From: an uncultured Lachnospiraceae bacterium
GTDB lineage: Bacteria; Bacillota; Clostridia; Lachnospirales; Lachnospiraceae
Direction of reading: 5' to 3'
Assembly: GCA_910584945.1 (NCBI GenBank)
Contig: CAJUDY010000013.1
Span: forward strand, 1 to 64,000
DNA: 64,000 nt
In this document: piece by piece, positions 23,951 to 32,671 of the stretch
Layout: every line of letters begins with the position of its first letter
Numbering within the stretch: the first letter of the stretch is position 1
The notes under the pieces: model-generated
The model's input: the letters and a program-made list of their open reading frames with translations, nothing else
Told to the model about the DNA's origin: nothing
Database searches by the model: none
Made by a program: the position numbers and the translations under genes

Positions 23951-25105
23951 ATGGAAAAGAATAAAGTTGTCAATATTGATATGAGACAGTACGGTATGGT
24001 ACTGGCGCTTATAGCGGTTTATGTTATTTTTGCGATCATGACCGGCGGCAAGAATCTGTCTCCGGCGAACATCAACAACCTGATCATGCAGAACGGTTAC
24101 ATCGTGATCCTGGCTGTCGGTATGCTGCTGTGCGTACTGACCGGTAACGTTGACCTGGGTGTCGGCTCCATCGTTGCTACCTGCGGCGCCGTTATCGGTA
24201 TCGGTATGGTAGACTACGGCTGGAACATGTGGATTGCGATCATCGCATCCCTGATCGTCGGTCTGCTCTGCGGTATGTTTGCGGGCTTCTTCATCTCCAA
24301 ACTGGGGATTCCGCCTTTCATCGTAACCCTGGCAACCATGCTGATGGGCCGTGGTCTTACCTATGTGCTTCTGCAGGCACAGACGAAAGGACCTCTGCCG
24401 GCAAACTTTGTGTACATAGGTGCAGGCTTCCTTCCGACGATCAAGGTCGGTAATATCGACATGATATGTCTGATCGTGGCGGCGGCAATCTCTGTATTGA
24501 TTGTGCTCGCAGAGATAAAGAGCATCGCCACCAAGAAGAAATACGGCTTTGCCACCAACCCCACCTGGCAGCTGATTGTAAAAGACGGTATCATCATCGC
24601 AATCGTATGGTTCTTCTTCTACAAGCTGGCATGCTACAGCGGGATTCCCTTCGTGCTGGTATTGATGGCGCTTCTGGTGGGGCTGTATCACTTCATCACC
24701 ACCAAGACAGTAGCCGGACGTCAGATCTACGCGCTGGGCGGCAACGCGAAAGCGGCAAAGCTGTCCGGTATCAACACAGAGAAAGTATTCTTCTGGGTAT
24801 ACACCAACATGGGTCTCCTCTGTGCAGTAGCAGGCATCATCCTGTCCGCACGTAACGCGTCTTCCACTCCGAAGGCCGGCGACCAGTTCGAGATGGACGC
24901 CATCGCATCCTGCTACATCGGCGGCGCTGCTACTTCCGGCGGTATTGGTACGATTATCGGAGCAGTTGTCGGAGCGTTCATCATGGGTATCCTGAACAAT
25001 GGTATGTCCCTGTACGGTTTTTCCACAGACCTTCAGAAGATCGTGAAAGGTGCCGTGCTTCTGGGCGCTGTTACCATCGACCTGGTATCCAAACGTAAAA
25101 AATAA
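23951..25105 (+). CDS. mmsB: multiple-monosaccharide ABC transporter permease
   Basis: A 384-residue permease with about ten hydrophobic segments. The family hallmark GNVDLGVGSIVATCGAVIG and GGNAKAAKLSGI match XylH/GguB/MmsB. It forms the membrane channel with MmsA and ChvE. It starts 2 nt after the mmsA stop. A hairpin follows at 25127-25149. Confidence 0.92.
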   Translation: MEKNKVVNIDMRQYGMVLALIAVYVIFAIMTGGKNLSPANINNLIMQNGYIVILAVGMLLCVLTGNVDLGVGSIVATCGAVIGIGMVDYGWNMWIAIIASLIVGLLCGMFAGFFISKLGIPPFIVTLATMLMGRGLTYVLLQAQTKGPLPANFVYIGAGFLPTIKVGNIDMICLIVAAAISVLIVLAEIKSIATKKKYGFATNPTWQLIVKDGIIIAIVWFFFYKLACYSGIPFVLVLMALLVGLYHFITTKTVAGRQIYALGGNAKAAKLSGINTEKVFFWVYTNMGLLCAVAGIILSARNASSTPKAGDQFEMDAIASCYIGGAATSGGIGTIIGAVVGAFIMGILNNGMSLYGFSTDLQKIVKGAVLLGAVTIDLVSKRKK

Positions 25106-25117
25106 TGACTGAAAAGT

Positions 25118-25160
25118 AAAAAGGATGGGCCGCCTGATCGTGGCGGCCCTGTTAAAACAT
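25118..25160 (+). promoter_or_regulatory. SD - hairpin - start arrangement before araR
   Basis: AAAAAGGA (25118-25125) is followed by a perfect 8-bp hairpin GGGCCGCC/GGCGGCCC (25127-25149) and 11 nt later by ATG 25161, which has no other SD. Folding would bring the SD near the start codon. The alternative start ATG 25125 would place the hairpin in the coding region with an SD too close. Confidence 0.4.
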
Positions 25161-26252
25161 ATGAAACAGCGGGAAGCCAAATATATATTTTTAGTAAACT
25201 GGATAAAAGACCGGATTGTTACAAGAGAACTGAGGCCGGGAGAAAAGCTGTACTCGGAAAACGAACTGAGCGAGATGTTTGATCTGAGCCGCCAGACGGT
25301 CCGCCATGCCATCGGGATACTGGAAGCGGAGGGACTTGTGGAGCGGGTTCGGGGAAGCGGGACTTATATTGGGAGCCGCAATGGGAACGTCCGCAAAAAG
25401 ACAATGAATATTGCAGTGATCAGCACTTATGTGGATGGATATATCTTCCCGCCAACACTCCAGGGGATTGTGCAGACCCTTTCCGGAGCGGGGTATATGA
25501 CCCAGATTGCATTTACCAACAACCGGGTAGACAATGAGCGAAGGATACTGGAAGGAATTCTGGAAAAAGATAATGTAGACGGAGTCATCGTGGAAGCGAC
25601 CAAAAGCGCGCTGCCCAATCCTAATCTGGAATATTACCAGGAGCTTCAGCGGCGGCAGATTGCGCTTCTGTTCTTCAACTGTATCTATCCGGAACTGAAT
25701 GCGCCGATTGTGGCGTTGGACGATGTGCGGATTGCCGAGGATGCAGTGAATTATCTGCTGTCCTGCGGCCACCGGAAGATCGGGGGGATCTTTAAAGCGG
25801 ATGACGGGCAGGGAAAGCTGCGTTACGCGGGGTATATGAATGCGCTGCTGAAAGCGGGGGTGTCTCTGGATGATCGAAAGATTCTCTGGATTGACACGGA
25901 GGATCAGAAGGCGCTTCGAAATATCCGCGCCTCCGTTCTGCGGAGGATGACGGATTGTACAGCCGTCTTCTGCTACAACGATGAAGTCGCGTTTGGACTG
26001 GTGGAACTTTTGCAGAAGGAAGGCTTTCGGGTTCCCGGGCAGTTGTCGATTGTCAGCATTGACGGTTCTGAGTTGTCGATGCTGACGGAACCGCATATTA
26101 CCTCCATTCCTTATCCCATGGAGGAGTTGGGAAGGAAAGCTTCGGAGAATATGCTGCGCCTGATTGAGGAACCGGATTTTGACGGGAGCTTTCTGTATCG
26201 TCCCATGATCCTGGTGCGGGATTCTGTGAAAAAGATCGGAGGGATCGGATAA
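25161..26252 (+). CDS. araR: AraR-type regulator: GntR winged helix fused to a LacI-like sensor
   Basis: A 363-residue regulator counted from ATG 25161. Residues about 5-75 form a GntR winged helix (YIFLVNWIKDRI, FDLSRQTVRHAIGILEAEGLVERVRGSGTYI). Residues about 85-360 form a LacI/PBP-like sensor with NRVDNERRILEGIL, FNCIYPEL and CYNDEVAFGL. This fusion is the layout of AraR, which releases DNA on binding L-arabinose. The position between the ABC operon and araA/araD supports that role. The longer ORF from 25125 is unlikely because the extra residues come from a hairpin. Confidence 0.8.
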   Translation: MKQREAKYIFLVNWIKDRIVTRELRPGEKLYSENELSEMFDLSRQTVRHAIGILEAEGLVERVRGSGTYIGSRNGNVRKKTMNIAVISTYVDGYIFPPTLQGIVQTLSGAGYMTQIAFTNNRVDNERRILEGILEKDNVDGVIVEATKSALPNPNLEYYQELQRRQIALLFFNCIYPELNAPIVALDDVRIAEDAVNYLLSCGHRKIGGIFKADDGQGKLRYAGYMNALLKAGVSLDDRKILWIDTEDQKALRNIRASVLRRMTDCTAVFCYNDEVAFGLVELLQKEGFRVPGQLSIVSIDGSELSMLTEPHITSIPYPMEELGRKASENMLRLIEEPDFDGSFLYRPMILVRDSVKKIGGIG

Positions 26253-26255
26253 TTT

Positions 26256-26504
26256 ATGGAAGAAAAGAAGAAAAGCTATCCGTCGAAAATATCCTTGATC
26301 TTAAGGGTTGTGGTGTCGGCGTATCTTCTCTATCTTGTATGGGGGCTGCGGGATGCGCCCGGAAGCCACACGGGGGCGGAGCGCCTGCTGTTTATCGCCG
26401 CGATGATTCTCTTTACTGTTGTCGCGGTGCTGCTTGGAGGTTTGTCCATAAAAGCATTTCTGAAAGGAGAGTATGATCGGCCGGACGAGGAGGATCATTC
26501 TTAA
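26256..26504 (+). CDS. small two-span membrane protein, function unknown
   Basis: An 82-residue protein with two hydrophobic segments (about residues 13-29 and 44-65), a basic N-terminus and an acidic C-terminus. It starts 3 nt after the araR stop and sits 42 nt before araA, so it is co-transcribed with arabinose genes. I recognise no family. Confidence 0.6.
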   Translation: MEEKKKSYPSKISLILRVVVSAYLLYLVWGLRDAPGSHTGAERLLFIAAMILFTVVAVLLGGLSIKAFLKGEYDRPDEEDHS

Positions 26505-26546
26505 CTATAAAATAAAAGAAGATGATAAAGGAAAGGTGATTGAATC

Positions 26547-28034
26547 ATGAAAAATTACAAGTTTTGGTTTTGCACCGGCTCTCAGGATCTGTACGGAGAC
26601 GAGTGCCTGAGAAAGGTTGCAGAACATTCTGCAAAGATCGTGGAAGGCATCAACGCAGGAGGGAAACTTCCTTATGAAGTGGTCTTAAAGCCGACTCTGA
26701 TCAGCCAGGCGTCCATCCGTCAGACTTTAAACGACGCCAACAACGATCCGGAGTGCGCCGGCGTCATCACCTGGATGCACACCTTCTCTCCGGCGAAAAT
26801 GTGGATCATCGGTCTGCAGGAGTATAAAAAACCGCTGTGTCATCTGCTGACCCAGTTCAACGAAGAGATTCCCTACGGCACCATCGACATGGATTTCATG
26901 AACGAGAACCAGTCTGCCCACGGCGACCGGGAATACGGGCATATTGAGAGCCGTATGGGCATTGAGAGAAAACTGATCTTCGGCCACTGGAACAATCCGG
27001 AAGTACAGGAGCGGCTCGGAAGCTGGATGCGTACAGCGATCGGTGTGATGGAGTCCTCCCATATCCGCGTCTGCCGCGTGGGCGACAATATGAACAACGT
27101 GGCGGTTACCGAGGGCGACAAGGTAGAGGCGCAGATCAAGTTCGGGTGGGAGATCGACCATTATAATGTCAACGATCTGGTAGATTATGTCAATGCAGTA
27201 CCCCAGGGAGACGTAGACGCGTTGGTGGAAGAGTATTATAAGAAGTACGAGATCCTTCTGGAAGGCAGAGACGAGGCGGAATTCCGCAGACATGTGGCGG
27301 TACAGGCGCAGATCGAGATCGGGGCCGAGAAGTTCTTAAAGGACGGCGACTATCATGCCATCGTTACCCACTTTGGCATGCTGGGCGGCTTAAAGCAGCT
27401 TCCGGGTCTGGCGATTCAGAGACTGATGGAGAAAGGCTACGGCTTCGGCGCGGAAGGCGACTGGAAGACCGCAGCGATGGTACGCCTGATGAAGATCATG
27501 ACTGAGGGCATCAAGGATGCAAAGGGAACCTCCTTCATGGAAGATTACACCTACAACCTGGTTCCGGGCAAGGAAGGCATCCTGCAGTCCCATATGCTGG
27601 AAGTGTGCCCGACCATCTCCGAAGGACCGATCTCCATCAAAGTACAGCCCCTCTCCATGGGCAACCGGGAAGATCCGGCCCGTCTGGTATTCACCTCCAA
27701 GACCGGTCCCGCAGTGGCGACCTCTCTGGTGGATCTTGGCAACCGTTTCCGCCTGATTATCAATGCGGTGGACTGCAAGAAAGTGGAACAGCCCATGCCG
27801 AAGCTTCCGGTGGCGACCGCGTTCTGGACGCCGCAGCCGAGCCTGGCGGTGGGAACTGAGAGCTGGATTCTGGCAGGCGGTGCGCATCACTCGGCCTTCT
27901 CCTATGACCTGTCCGTGGAGCAGATGGTGGACTGGGCAGCGGCGATGGGTATTGAAAGCGTCGTGATTGACAACAATACCACTATACGGGACTTCAAAAA
28001 TGAGTTAAAATGGAATGCAATTGCATACCGATAA
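26547..28034 (+). CDS. araA: L-arabinose isomerase
   Basis: A 495-residue enzyme at the normal family length. The opening WFCTGSQDLYGDE, the LTQFNEEIPYGTIDMDFMNENQSAHGDREYG segment and GGAHHSAFSYDL are standard AraA signatures, with metal-ligand Glu and His residues in the second half. It converts L-arabinose to L-ribulose in the cytoplasm, feeding AraD after phosphorylation. The ribulokinase needed between them (AraB) is not in the window. The SD is GAAAGGTG. Confidence 0.95.
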   Translation: MKNYKFWFCTGSQDLYGDECLRKVAEHSAKIVEGINAGGKLPYEVVLKPTLISQASIRQTLNDANNDPECAGVITWMHTFSPAKMWIIGLQEYKKPLCHLLTQFNEEIPYGTIDMDFMNENQSAHGDREYGHIESRMGIERKLIFGHWNNPEVQERLGSWMRTAIGVMESSHIRVCRVGDNMNNVAVTEGDKVEAQIKFGWEIDHYNVNDLVDYVNAVPQGDVDALVEEYYKKYEILLEGRDEAEFRRHVAVQAQIEIGAEKFLKDGDYHAIVTHFGMLGGLKQLPGLAIQRLMEKGYGFGAEGDWKTAAMVRLMKIMTEGIKDAKGTSFMEDYTYNLVPGKEGILQSHMLEVCPTISEGPISIKVQPLSMGNREDPARLVFTSKTGPAVATSLVDLGNRFRLIINAVDCKKVEQPMPKLPVATAFWTPQPSLAVGTESWILAGGAHHSAFSYDLSVEQMVDWAAAMGIESVVIDNNTTIRDFKNELKWNAIAYR

Positions 28035-28059
28035 AGTATCAGAAAGGAGTTTGAGACAA

Positions 28060-28761
28060 ATGCTGGAAGAACTGAAACAGAAAGTATTTGAAGCCAACAT
28101 GCTGCTTCCGAAGTATGGCCTTGTGACCTTCACCTGGGGGAATGTGAGCGCCATCGACCGGGAGAGCGGACTCTTTATCATCAAGCCCAGCGGTGTGGAC
28201 TATGAGACCATGAAAGCGGACGATATGGTGGTGGTGGACCTGGAAGGCAAAGTGGTGGAAGGACACTATAAGCCCTCCTCCGACACACCGACCCATCTGG
28301 AACTCTACAAAGCATTTCCGGAGATCGGCGGCATCGTGCACACCCACTCTTCCTACGCCACCAGCTGGGCGCAGGCGGGAAGAGGGATTCCCTGCTACGG
28401 GACGACCCATGCGGATTATATGTACGGGGAGATTCCCTGTGTCCGCTGTCTGACCAAGGAGGAGATCGAGGGCGCTTACGAGGAGAACACGGGACACCTG
28501 ATCGTGAACGCGTTCAAGGCGATGGACCGGGAAGTGATGGCGGTACCGGCAGTGCTCTGCAAGAATCACGGCCCCTTCGCATGGGGCAAAGACGCCCACG
28601 ACGCGGTGCACAACGCGGTGGTACTGGAAGAGGTGGCCAAGATGGCGTACCGCGCGGAGACCATCAACCCGAGGATTCAGCCGGCGCCCCAGGAGCTGCA
28701 GGATAAGCATTACTTTCGGAAACACGGAGCCAATGCTTACTATGGACAGGATACAAAATAA
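28060..28761 (+). CDS. araD: L-ribulose-5-phosphate 4-epimerase
   Basis: A 233-residue class II aldolase-fold epimerase. Zinc ligands are visible in HTHSSYATSW and in the later CKNHGPF, with TWGNVSAIDRE and KPSG(V)DY for phosphate binding. It makes D-xylulose-5-phosphate from L-ribulose-5-phosphate. The start is ATG 28060 with AAAGGAG 10 nt upstream; a longer frame begins inside araA. Because the ula locus lacks UlaF, this enzyme could also complete ascorbate breakdown. Confidence 0.93.
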   Translation: MLEELKQKVFEANMLLPKYGLVTFTWGNVSAIDRESGLFIIKPSGVDYETMKADDMVVVDLEGKVVEGHYKPSSDTPTHLELYKAFPEIGGIVHTHSSYATSWAQAGRGIPCYGTTHADYMYGEIPCVRCLTKEEIEGAYEENTGHLIVNAFKAMDREVMAVPAVLCKNHGPFAWGKDAHDAVHNAVVLEEVAKMAYRAETINPRIQPAPQELQDKHYFRKHGANAYYGQDTK

Positions 28762-28786
28762 AGGATTGACTTTACAAGGAGTTAAG

Positions 28787-28824
28787 AAGGACTGCCGGGT
28801 TTTGCGGCGGTCCTTCATTTTTCT
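28787..28824 (+). terminator. terminator of the arabinose operon
   Basis: AAGGACTGCC pairs with GGCGGTCCTT (28806-28815), followed by CATTTTTCT. Confidence 0.85.
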
Positions 28825-28845
28825 GTACATTTTCTGAAAAAACAG

Positions 28846-28874
28846 TTGTTTTCTCGCTCCATTGCAAGTATAAT
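28846..28874 (+). promoter_or_regulatory. aspartokinase promoter
   Basis: TTGTTT (28846-28851), a 17-nt spacer and a perfect TATAAT (28869-28874). The start codon follows 34 nt later, too short a leader for a lysine riboswitch. Confidence 0.72.
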
Positions 28875-28908
28875 CTGAAATAGATTTTATAAACGAGGAG
28901 ATAAAGTG

Positions 28909-30228
28909 ATGAAGAAAGTGGTCAAGTTTGGGGGAAGTTCTCTGGCAAGCGCCCAGCAGTTTATAAAAGTCGGAAAGATCATTCTTGCAGACGAGAGCCG
29001 CTGCTATGTGGTCCCGTCGGCTCCGGGCAAACGGTTTGACGGAGACACCAAAGTGACGGATATGCTGTACCAGTGCTACTATTCGGCTGCCAACGGAGAA
29101 GATTACAGCGGGATGTTAAAGCAGATCAAAGCGCGGTACAATGAGATCATCGGCGGACTGAATTTGAAGCTTTCTCTGGATGAGGAGTTTGAAGTCATTG
29201 CTGAGAATTTTGCAAATAAGGCGGGAAGCGACTATGCGGCTTCCAGGGGAGAGTATCTGAACGGCATCATCATGGCTGCTTACATCGGCTATCCTTTTGT
29301 CGATGCGGCGGAGGTGATCCGCTTTGCAGAGGACGGCAGTTTTGATTCGGACCAGACCGATCAGATCCTGGGGAAACGTCTGGAAGGGATGCCAAAGGCT
29401 GTGATTCCGGGATTTTACGGGGCATATGAAGACGGGAAGATTAAGACTTTTTCCAGAGGCGGTTCCGATATCACCGGCTCTATCGTAGCCAGGGCGGCAA
29501 AAGCGGACCTGTATGAGAACTGGACCGACGTGTCCGGTTTTCTGGTCACAGATCCCAGGCTGATCGACGATCCGGAGATTATCGACACCATCACCTATCG
29601 GGAGCTTCGGGAGCTGTCTTATATGGGGGCTACTGTGCTCCATGAAGACGCCATCTTCCCGGTGCGGAAAGCCGGTATTCCTATCAACATCCGCAATACC
29701 AACCGGCCAAAAGACAACGGCACCATGATCGTGTCCAGCACCTGCCATAAGCCGCGCTTCACGATCACCGGAATTGCCGGTAAAAAGGGGTTTGTGACCG
29801 TCAACATCGAGAAAGATATGATGAACTCCGAGATCGGGTTCGGCCGCAAAGTACTAGAAGAGTTTGAGAAGCAGGGAATTTCTTTCGAACACATCCCGTC
29901 AGGCATCGATACCATGAGCATTGTGGTTCATCAGGAGGAGTTCGAAGAGCATGAGCAGAAGGTGCTTGCGGGGATACAAAGAGCGGTGAATCCCGACTAT
30001 CTGGAGGTAGAAGGGGATCTGGCGCTGATCGCCGTGGTAGGAAGGGCTATGCGGGCGAACCGCGGGACAGCCGGGAGGATCTTCTCTGCGCTGGCCCATG
30101 CCAACATCAATGTGAAAATGATCGATCAGGGTTCCAGTGAGTGGAATATCATCGTCGGCGTCCGGAATGAGGATTTTGAGCGGGCGATCCGGGCAATCTA
30201 TGATATCTTTATCAGCACCCAGCTTTAG
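28909..30228 (+). CDS. aspartate kinase
   Basis: A 439-residue aspartokinase. The N-terminal catalytic part carries KFGGSSLA and the later FSRGGSDITGS loop. The C-terminal region has two ACT domains (residues about 285-439: GFVTVNIEKDMMNSEIGF and LIAVVGRAMRANRGTAGRIF), which bind the feedback amino acid. It phosphorylates aspartate, the first step to lysine, methionine, threonine and isoleucine. It is a single-gene unit with its own promoter and terminator. ATG 28909 is chosen; GTG 28906 is also possible. Confidence 0.92.
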   Translation: MKKVVKFGGSSLASAQQFIKVGKIILADESRCYVVPSAPGKRFDGDTKVTDMLYQCYYSAANGEDYSGMLKQIKARYNEIIGGLNLKLSLDEEFEVIAENFANKAGSDYAASRGEYLNGIIMAAYIGYPFVDAAEVIRFAEDGSFDSDQTDQILGKRLEGMPKAVIPGFYGAYEDGKIKTFSRGGSDITGSIVARAAKADLYENWTDVSGFLVTDPRLIDDPEIIDTITYRELRELSYMGATVLHEDAIFPVRKAGIPINIRNTNRPKDNGTMIVSSTCHKPRFTITGIAGKKGFVTVNIEKDMMNSEIGFGRKVLEEFEKQGISFEHIPSGIDTMSIVVHQEEFEEHEQKVLAGIQRAVNPDYLEVEGDLALIAVVGRAMRANRGTAGRIFSALAHANINVKMIDQGSSEWNIIVGVRNEDFERAIRAIYDIFISTQL

Positions 30229-30238
30229 CAGAAATAAG

Positions 30239-30277
30239 GCTCCTGCACTCTGAAAAGGGCGCGGCAGGAGCTTTTTT
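30239..30277 (+). terminator. terminator after aspartokinase
   Basis: GCTCCTGC / GCAGGAGC (30264-30271) followed by six T. Confidence 0.9.
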
Positions 30278-30463
30278 CCATTTCTGCCATTTATCTGAAG
30301 AATCCTTAAAATTTTATGAATTTCTGCTGTTTGGATAAAATCTGTGTTATACTGCCAAAGTACATAAGACGTAACTGTGAAGGTACAGAACAGTTACCAT
30401 AAGATGATGAAAGAAGTATCGCGTCTGTCCGGCCCGGGCAGAACTTTGGTGAGAGGTGAGAAG

Positions 30464-31402
30464 ATGGTAACACGGGAAGAATTTTATGTTGGCTCTTCCG
30501 ACGGCATTCATATGATCCATGGATACCGCTGGTATGATCCCGGAAAAAAGGTGAAAGGCATCCTGCAGATCGTGCATGGGATGCTGGAATATATCGAGCG
30601 TTATGAAGAACTGGCGGACCGCATGGCAGCGGAGGGATATTTTGTGATCGGGCACGATCATCTGGGTCACGGAGACTCGGTGAAGTCACCGGAAGAACTG
30701 GGCTATGTGGGAAAGCATGGAGCGGTGCTCTGGCTTCGGGATATCGAGCTGATCCGGAAGATGGCGGTGTCCTACGCGCCCAAGGTTCCCTGTATCCTCC
30801 TGGGACACAGCATGGGATCCTATCTGGTCAGACGTTATCTGATCTATCACGGCAATAAGGTGGACGCGGCCGTGCTTATGGGGATTGGACATCAACCGGC
30901 GATGGCGGTGAAGGCGGGACTTCTGGTCACCTATGTGTCGATGATGCAAAAGGGTGCAAAGGGGCACAGCCCCATACTGAATCAGATGACCTGCACCGGC
31001 TTTGCCAAACGTTATCCGGATAACGCCAACACCGGGAGCTGGATGAGCCGTGATCCGCAGGTGCTGAACGACGCCCTTCAGGATGAGAAAAGGAATTTTT
31101 CTTTTTCGCTGAATGCTTTTGAGGCGCTTTTTCGAACTGTGGAAGAAGTGGTGGACCCCAAGAGAGCGGCCAGGATGCCCAAAGACCTGCCGCTCCTGAT
31201 TCTTGCGGGAGACGAGGACCCGGTGGGAGAGAAGGGCAGAGGTGTACGCAGATTCCGTGCCATGCTGGATCGGATCGGAATGAAAGAGGTTACCTTAAGA
31301 CTGTATCCAGGGAACCGGCATGAATTGATCCACGATCTGGATAAAGAGCAGGTATTTACAGATCTTCGGAAATGGTGCGATGCCATTACGGCAGGGAAAT
31401 AA
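30464..31402 (+). CDS. alpha/beta hydrolase (serine aminopeptidase S33 / monoacylglycerol lipase type)
   Basis: A 312-residue hydrolase. The oxyanion segment IVHGMLEYIERYEELADRMA, the nucleophile elbow GHSMGS, the acid in AGDEDPVG and the histidine in GNRHELIHD give a full catalytic triad. This pattern is typical of lysophospholipase/monoglyceride lipases; the substrate is probably an acyl ester. The start at 30464 has GAGAGGTGAG upstream; the longer frame from 30377 has no SD. It is followed by hairpin element C and a DUF1002 gene. Confidence 0.85.
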   Translation: MVTREEFYVGSSDGIHMIHGYRWYDPGKKVKGILQIVHGMLEYIERYEELADRMAAEGYFVIGHDHLGHGDSVKSPEELGYVGKHGAVLWLRDIELIRKMAVSYAPKVPCILLGHSMGSYLVRRYLIYHGNKVDAAVLMGIGHQPAMAVKAGLLVTYVSMMQKGAKGHSPILNQMTCTGFAKRYPDNANTGSWMSRDPQVLNDALQDEKRNFSFSLNAFEALFRTVEEVVDPKRAARMPKDLPLLILAGDEDPVGEKGRGVRRFRAMLDRIGMKEVTLRLYPGNRHELIHDLDKEQVFTDLRKWCDAITAGK

Positions 31403-31437
31403 AAAACAGCATCTGAGCGGCAGATGCGGAACTTCAA
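31403..31437 (+). repeat. intercistronic hairpin element, copy C
   Basis: The shortest copy. AAAAACAGCATCTG starts at the stop codon of the hydrolase. The stem GCATCTG/CAGATGC (31409-31415 with 31421-31427) is perfect with a 5-nt loop, followed by GGAACTTCAATA and the SD GGAGGTG. Confidence 0.8.
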
Positions 31438-31450
31438 TAGGAGGTGTAAA

Positions 31451-32326
31451 ATGAAAAAGTGCATTTCTTTGATATTAATGACGGCGATGCTGGTATGCCT
31501 TTCATTCCCGGCATGGGCGGCGGAAGGCGCGGTTCTGGCTCTGGGAGCCGACTTAAGCGAGGCCCAGAAGGCAGCGGTGCTGGCGGAGATGGGGATCACG
31601 AGCGAGCAGGCGGCGTCCTATCAGACCATCTATATTACCAATGACATGGAACATCAGTATCTGGATGAATCCCTGGGCGCTTCGGTCGTGGGAACCCATT
31701 CCCTCTCTTCGGTACTGCTGATTCCACAGGAGAGCGGTTCCGGACTCAGCGTGGAAACGCACAATATCAATTACTGTACCATCGCCATGTATCGGAATGC
31801 GCTTCTGACCGCGGGCGTCCAGGACGCCAGGGTGATCGTGGCGGCGCCCAGTTCCATCAGCGGGACGGCGGCGCTCGTTGGCGCGCTGAAAGCCTATGAA
31901 GCCTACAGTGGAGAGACGGTCAGCAGCGACGCGTTCTCTGTGGCCACCGACGAACTGGTGCTCACGGGAGAATTGATGGACCAGCTTGACTCGGAGCAGA
32001 TCTCGGATCTGATCGCCTATCTGAAACAGCAGATTGCGGAAAAAGGGCTGGATGACCCGGACAAGCTGTCAGAACTGGTAAGACAGGCTTCTGCGGAGAT
32101 GGAGCTGAATCTGACGGACCAGCAGGTGAGTCAGATCGTGGATCTTTTGCTGAAACTGAACAATCTGGATATTGACGCCGATCAGCTGGTGAGTCAGGCG
32201 AAAGAACTGTATGACAAGCTGGACTCCCTGGGCATCGATCTGGATAAGGAGAAAGTGGGGAACTTTATCACCCGATTTGTGTCCTCCATATGGGATCTGA
32301 TTCAGAATTTTATGGCTCAGAATTAG
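31451..32326 (+). CDS. DUF1002 domain secreted protein
   Basis: A 291-residue exported protein. A signal peptide ends near residue 25 (PAWAA). The DUF1002 domain covers about residues 30-170 (GADLSEAQKAAVLAEMGI, THNINYCTIAMYRNAL, AAPSSISGTAALVGALKAYE). The remainder is helical. Family function is unknown, though members occur in spore-forming Firmicutes. The start at 31451 with GGAGGTG is preferred to the longer frame through the hairpin. Its stop overlaps the stop of the opposite small gene by three to four bases. Confidence 0.8.
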   Translation: MKKCISLILMTAMLVCLSFPAWAAEGAVLALGADLSEAQKAAVLAEMGITSEQAASYQTIYITNDMEHQYLDESLGASVVGTHSLSSVLLIPQESGSGLSVETHNINYCTIAMYRNALLTAGVQDARVIVAAPSSISGTAALVGALKAYEAYSGETVSSDAFSVATDELVLTGELMDQLDSEQISDLIAYLKQQIAEKGLDDPDKLSELVRQASAEMELNLTDQQVSQIVDLLLKLNNLDIDADQLVSQAKELYDKLDSLGIDLDKEKVGNFITRFVSSIWDLIQNFMAQN

Positions 32327-32589
32327 TCCTCTTCGATGACATGAAAATCCAGATAATCAAAGTCGATCTCGTCCACAAAGCTGTCCTGACGGAAGCAGGT
32401 TCTGGCGTGACGCTTGAATTCCCGGATGTTGGCGTCAAGCCAGATGGGCTTACTTAAGTCGAAAGCGCGGCAGATCTCATCCAGCGCATAAAACACTTTG
32501 TGGGTGCGGGTATCCTCCGTATCATTGCAGACGGTGATATCCTGGATTAACCGGTTGTTTTTGTATAATTTACCCCATATACGGAACAT
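32323..32589 (-). CDS. conserved-looking small protein, function unknown
   Basis: An 88-residue soluble protein, start chosen at 32589 behind GGAGGCCTT; a longer frame upstream runs through the next gene's promoter and is not credible. It is acidic at the C-terminus (FDYLDFHVIEED) with a central helical region (YALDEICRAFDLSKPIWLDANIREF). I recognise no family. It is transcribed divergently from the TtcA-like gene. Confidence 0.6.
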   Translation of the reverse strand: MFRIWGKLYKNNRLIQDITVCNDTEDTRTHKVFYALDEICRAFDLSKPIWLDANIREFKRHARTCFRQDSFVDEIDFDYLDFHVIEED

Positions 32590-32671
32590 GGAAGGCCTCC
32601 TGATCATTTGATGATTATACAGTATATCGGCTTTCCGGCAAAAAGTAAAGGGTGAAGATGAGGGTGGAATT

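Noticed and set aside
23897..25312. 471-residue minus-strand frame over mmsB
   Set aside because: It is the antisense shadow of a highly regular permease gene.
28762..28908. Lysine riboswitch before aspartokinase
   Set aside because: Only about 30 nt separate the -10 and the start codon, too short for the aptamer.
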